From the NCBI GenBank assembly GCA_965250265.1, contig CBDFNO010000012.1:62001-126000 (forward strand): 64,000 nucleotides of DNA. The letters run 5' to 3'. The position numbers and the translations under genes are program-made. Shown piece by piece: positions 62,385-64,000 of the stretch (its first letter is position 1; every line of letters starts with the position of its first letter). The DNA comes from PRS1 sp965250265. Lineage in GTDB: Bacteria; Bacteroidota; Bacteroidia; Flavobacteriales; Flavobacteriaceae. The notes beneath the pieces are model-generated. The model made no database searches. It worked only from the letters and a program-made list of their open reading frames with translations, and had not been told where the DNA came from.

Positions 62385-64000
62385 ATGAAAAAATCAATAA
62401 TCCTATTCTTATTTATTCTTTTATGCCTTTCTCAATTGAAATGTGGATACCAAAGTACCAATGACTCTTTAACGATTTCTAATGAAGCTCGAATTGACTC
62501 AATAATCTCGCAATATGAATTATCTCAAGAGCCAGGAATTGCTATTGGAATTTATCAAGCCGGAAAAATTGTCTTTGCCAAGGGCTATGGTTTGGCAAAT
62601 TTGGAACATGAAATCCCTTTTACACCTAAAACTGTTTTCGATATTGCTTCCAATTCAAAACAGTTTACGGCATACGCTATTTTACTTTTGGAACAACAAG
62701 ATCGACTCTCCTTGGATAATCAAGTAAAGACATACTTTCCTGACATCCCAATTTTTGAAACACCAATAATAATTAAACACCTGATTCACAATATTAGTGG
62801 GTTACGAGGCTATGGAGATATTAGAGAAATGATTGGTAAAGGAATCGAACACCCTACCAATAGAATTGAATTCATTGATTTTCTAAGAAAACAACAATCA
62901 TTGAATTTTGAGCCTGGAGAGCAATATTCATATAGCAATACCAATTGGATTTTGTTGGCGATGATTGTTGAACAAGTTTCCGGGCGCTCCTTCAAAGATT
63001 TTATGGCAGATGAAGTTTTTCTACCACTAGGAATGTCAAATACATTAGTTCGTGACGATCCTTTTGAAATAATTGAAGGTAGGTCTTCAACTTATACAAA
63101 ACTGAACAATGGCTTTTTTAGAATCAATCATAGTTGGGGACTCGCTTCTAATTTGTCAGGAATGTCTTTTATTCATACTACTATTGAAGATTTGGCTAAA
63201 TGGGACGCCCATTTTTACAAAGAAAATGACAAAAGTTTCAATGTGATAAACCGAATGTATGAGCGTGGAATCTTGAATTCAGGTGATACTATTCACTATG
63301 CTCGCGGATTAATGATAGGAGAACACAAAGGGTATGAGATGATTTTTCATGGAGGATTTGGAGGAGGAAGTTCTCAGTTTACGAGATTTCCGAATCAGCA
63401 ACTTACAGTTGCAGTATTTAGCAACCGTTACCATACCGACCTTGATACGTATGAATTGTCATTAAATATTGCAGAACTATATCTTAAAGATATTGAGTCG
63501 AATGAACAAATCGAATCCAAAAGCAATCAACAGATTAAACTTGGAGATGCAAAAAGGTTTGCTAACCGTTACTGGATAGAAAACGACATGCGATTTACAA
63601 GCTTTGAAGTTAAAAATGGCAGACTTGTGGAAGTCTCTGAAGGCGAAGAGTACCCATTAAAAATGATAAATGATGGAAAATTTCAAGATGATTACGAATT
63701 GATTGAATTCAGCCCTAAAGGCACATTTGGGTTGGGTACTCACCGATCTACAGGTGAAAAATATGATTTGGTTAAAGCTCCACTTTGGCAACCATCAAAT
63801 GAAATTCTGACAAATCTTGAAGGAAACTATTTTAGTGAAGAACTTGATTATACTTGGACAATTGAAGTATTGAATGGGCAAGTCTTTCTTCAACGATCAG
63901 GACTTGAAGATTTAAAACTAGAGCCTGCCTTTGAAAATGCTTTTGTTTGTAACAATTGGCTTATTAGATTCAAAAGAGATTCAAATAGTATGAAATTACA
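62385..64000 (+). CDS. Serine hydrolase of the beta-lactamase family (partial)
   Basis: The frame opens at 62385 with a signal peptide (MKKSIILFLFILLCLSQLKC) and stays open to the window edge, so the C-terminus is missing. The class C beta-lactamase-type active site is complete: SxxK in IASNSKQFTAYAILL, the tyrosine motif in EQYSYSNTNWILLAMI, and the conserved HNISGLRGYGD. A C-terminal beta-domain follows the hydrolase core (from about residue 390). Members hydrolyse D-amino-acid or ester substrates outside the cytoplasm; resistance to antibiotics should not be assumed. Confidence 0.88.
   Translation, partial: MKKSIILFLFILLCLSQLKCGYQSTNDSLTISNEARIDSIISQYELSQEPGIAIGIYQAGKIVFAKGYGLANLEHEIPFTPKTVFDIASNSKQFTAYAILLLEQQDRLSLDNQVKTYFPDIPIFETPIIIKHLIHNISGLRGYGDIREMIGKGIEHPTNRIEFIDFLRKQQSLNFEPGEQYSYSNTNWILLAMIVEQVSGRSFKDFMADEVFLPLGMSNTLVRDDPFEIIEGRSSTYTKLNNGFFRINHSWGLASNLSGMSFIHTTIEDLAKWDAHFYKENDKSFNVINRMYERGILNSGDTIHYARGLMIGEHKGYEMIFHGGFGGGSSQFTRFPNQQLTVAVFSNRYHTDLDTYELSLNIAELYLKDIESNEQIESKSNQQIKLGDAKRFANRYWIENDMRFTSFEVKNGRLVEVSEGEEYPLKMINDGKFQDDYELIEFSPKGTFGLGTHRSTGEKYDLVKAPLWQPSNEILTNLEGNYFSEELDYTWTIEVLNGQVFLQRSGLEDLKLEPAFENAFVCNNWLIRFKRDSNSMKL

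Noticed and set aside
62385..64000. Antibiotic-resistance beta-lactamase
   Set aside because: The active-site motifs are of the broad class C-like serine hydrolase family with a C-terminal extra domain; such proteins are usually peptidases or esterases.

Overview
The window looks like chromosomal DNA of a marine-type member of the Flavobacteriaceae (Bacteroidota). The signs are AT-rich sequence, start codons without Shine-Dalgarno sites, promoters of the TTTG / TAnnTTTG type, a gliding-associated (type B) secretion-system C-terminal domain, and families typical of this group (DUF4294, DUF4212 with its symporter, PAS-LuxR regulators). No rRNA or tRNA gene was seen. The genus cannot be fixed from the sequence.

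Left edge (1-3883, minus strand): the promoter-proximal end of an extracellular contractile injection system (eCIS) operon. It holds a DUF4255 (Pvc16-like) protein, an unrecognised 394-residue protein, the sheath, and two tube proteins, the last cut by the window edge. A PAS-LuxR regulator lies upstream. The next 1.5 kb carries only what look like decayed gene ends, followed by a membrane adenylate cyclase and a secreted protein of unknown function.

8593-24916: a region rich in sulfur and redox genes. It starts with a large FAD/Fe-S dehydrogenase, a homocysteine S-methyltransferase and a PAPS-reductase-like protein. Next is a minus-strand operon (two OsmC proteins, a methyltransferase, a Tat-exported DsrE-like protein) ending in a truncated 1-Cys peroxiredoxin. 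This operon has a sigma-54 promoter with exact GG-N10-GC spacing and upstream ACGA-N4-TCGT palindromes. Upstream lies a sigma-54 activator with a cyclic-nucleotide-binding domain, and divergent from that a class III nucleotidyl cyclase with TPR repeats. A plus-strand operon follows (TauE exporter, persulfide dioxygenase-rhodanese fusion, two rhodaneses, split YeeE/YedE pair). Together these suggest sulfane-sulfur or sulfide detoxification, with the OsmC operon possibly tied to cAMP signalling.

24945-28022: a small array of minus-strand accessory genes, each followed at its 3' end by a copy of a structured repeat. The layout resembles integron cassettes, but no integrase is visible. dnaN follows.

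29276-47535: housekeeping and transport genes: SAM hydrolase family, phoH, purC, an aminoglycoside-phosphotransferase-fold kinase, an alanine/Na+ symporter leading into an acetate-type symporter (DUF4212 + SSS) and acs, MATE and Bcr/CflA exporters, an M28 peptidase, DinB and GNAT proteins, and an ABC exporter.

47636-53892: a Crp-family regulator and a deoxynucleoside catabolic operon (pyrimidine phosphorylase, deoC, ALDH16-type two-domain aldehyde dehydrogenase, deoD) with a symmetric operator-like sequence upstream. 54012-64000: an amidohydrolase, a frameshifted PrsW-type protease, a class V aminotransferase, a NUDIX hydrolase, a type B T9SS-secreted protein, an M42 peptidase, DUF4294, a hemolysin III family protein, and a serine beta-lactamase-like protein cut by the right edge.
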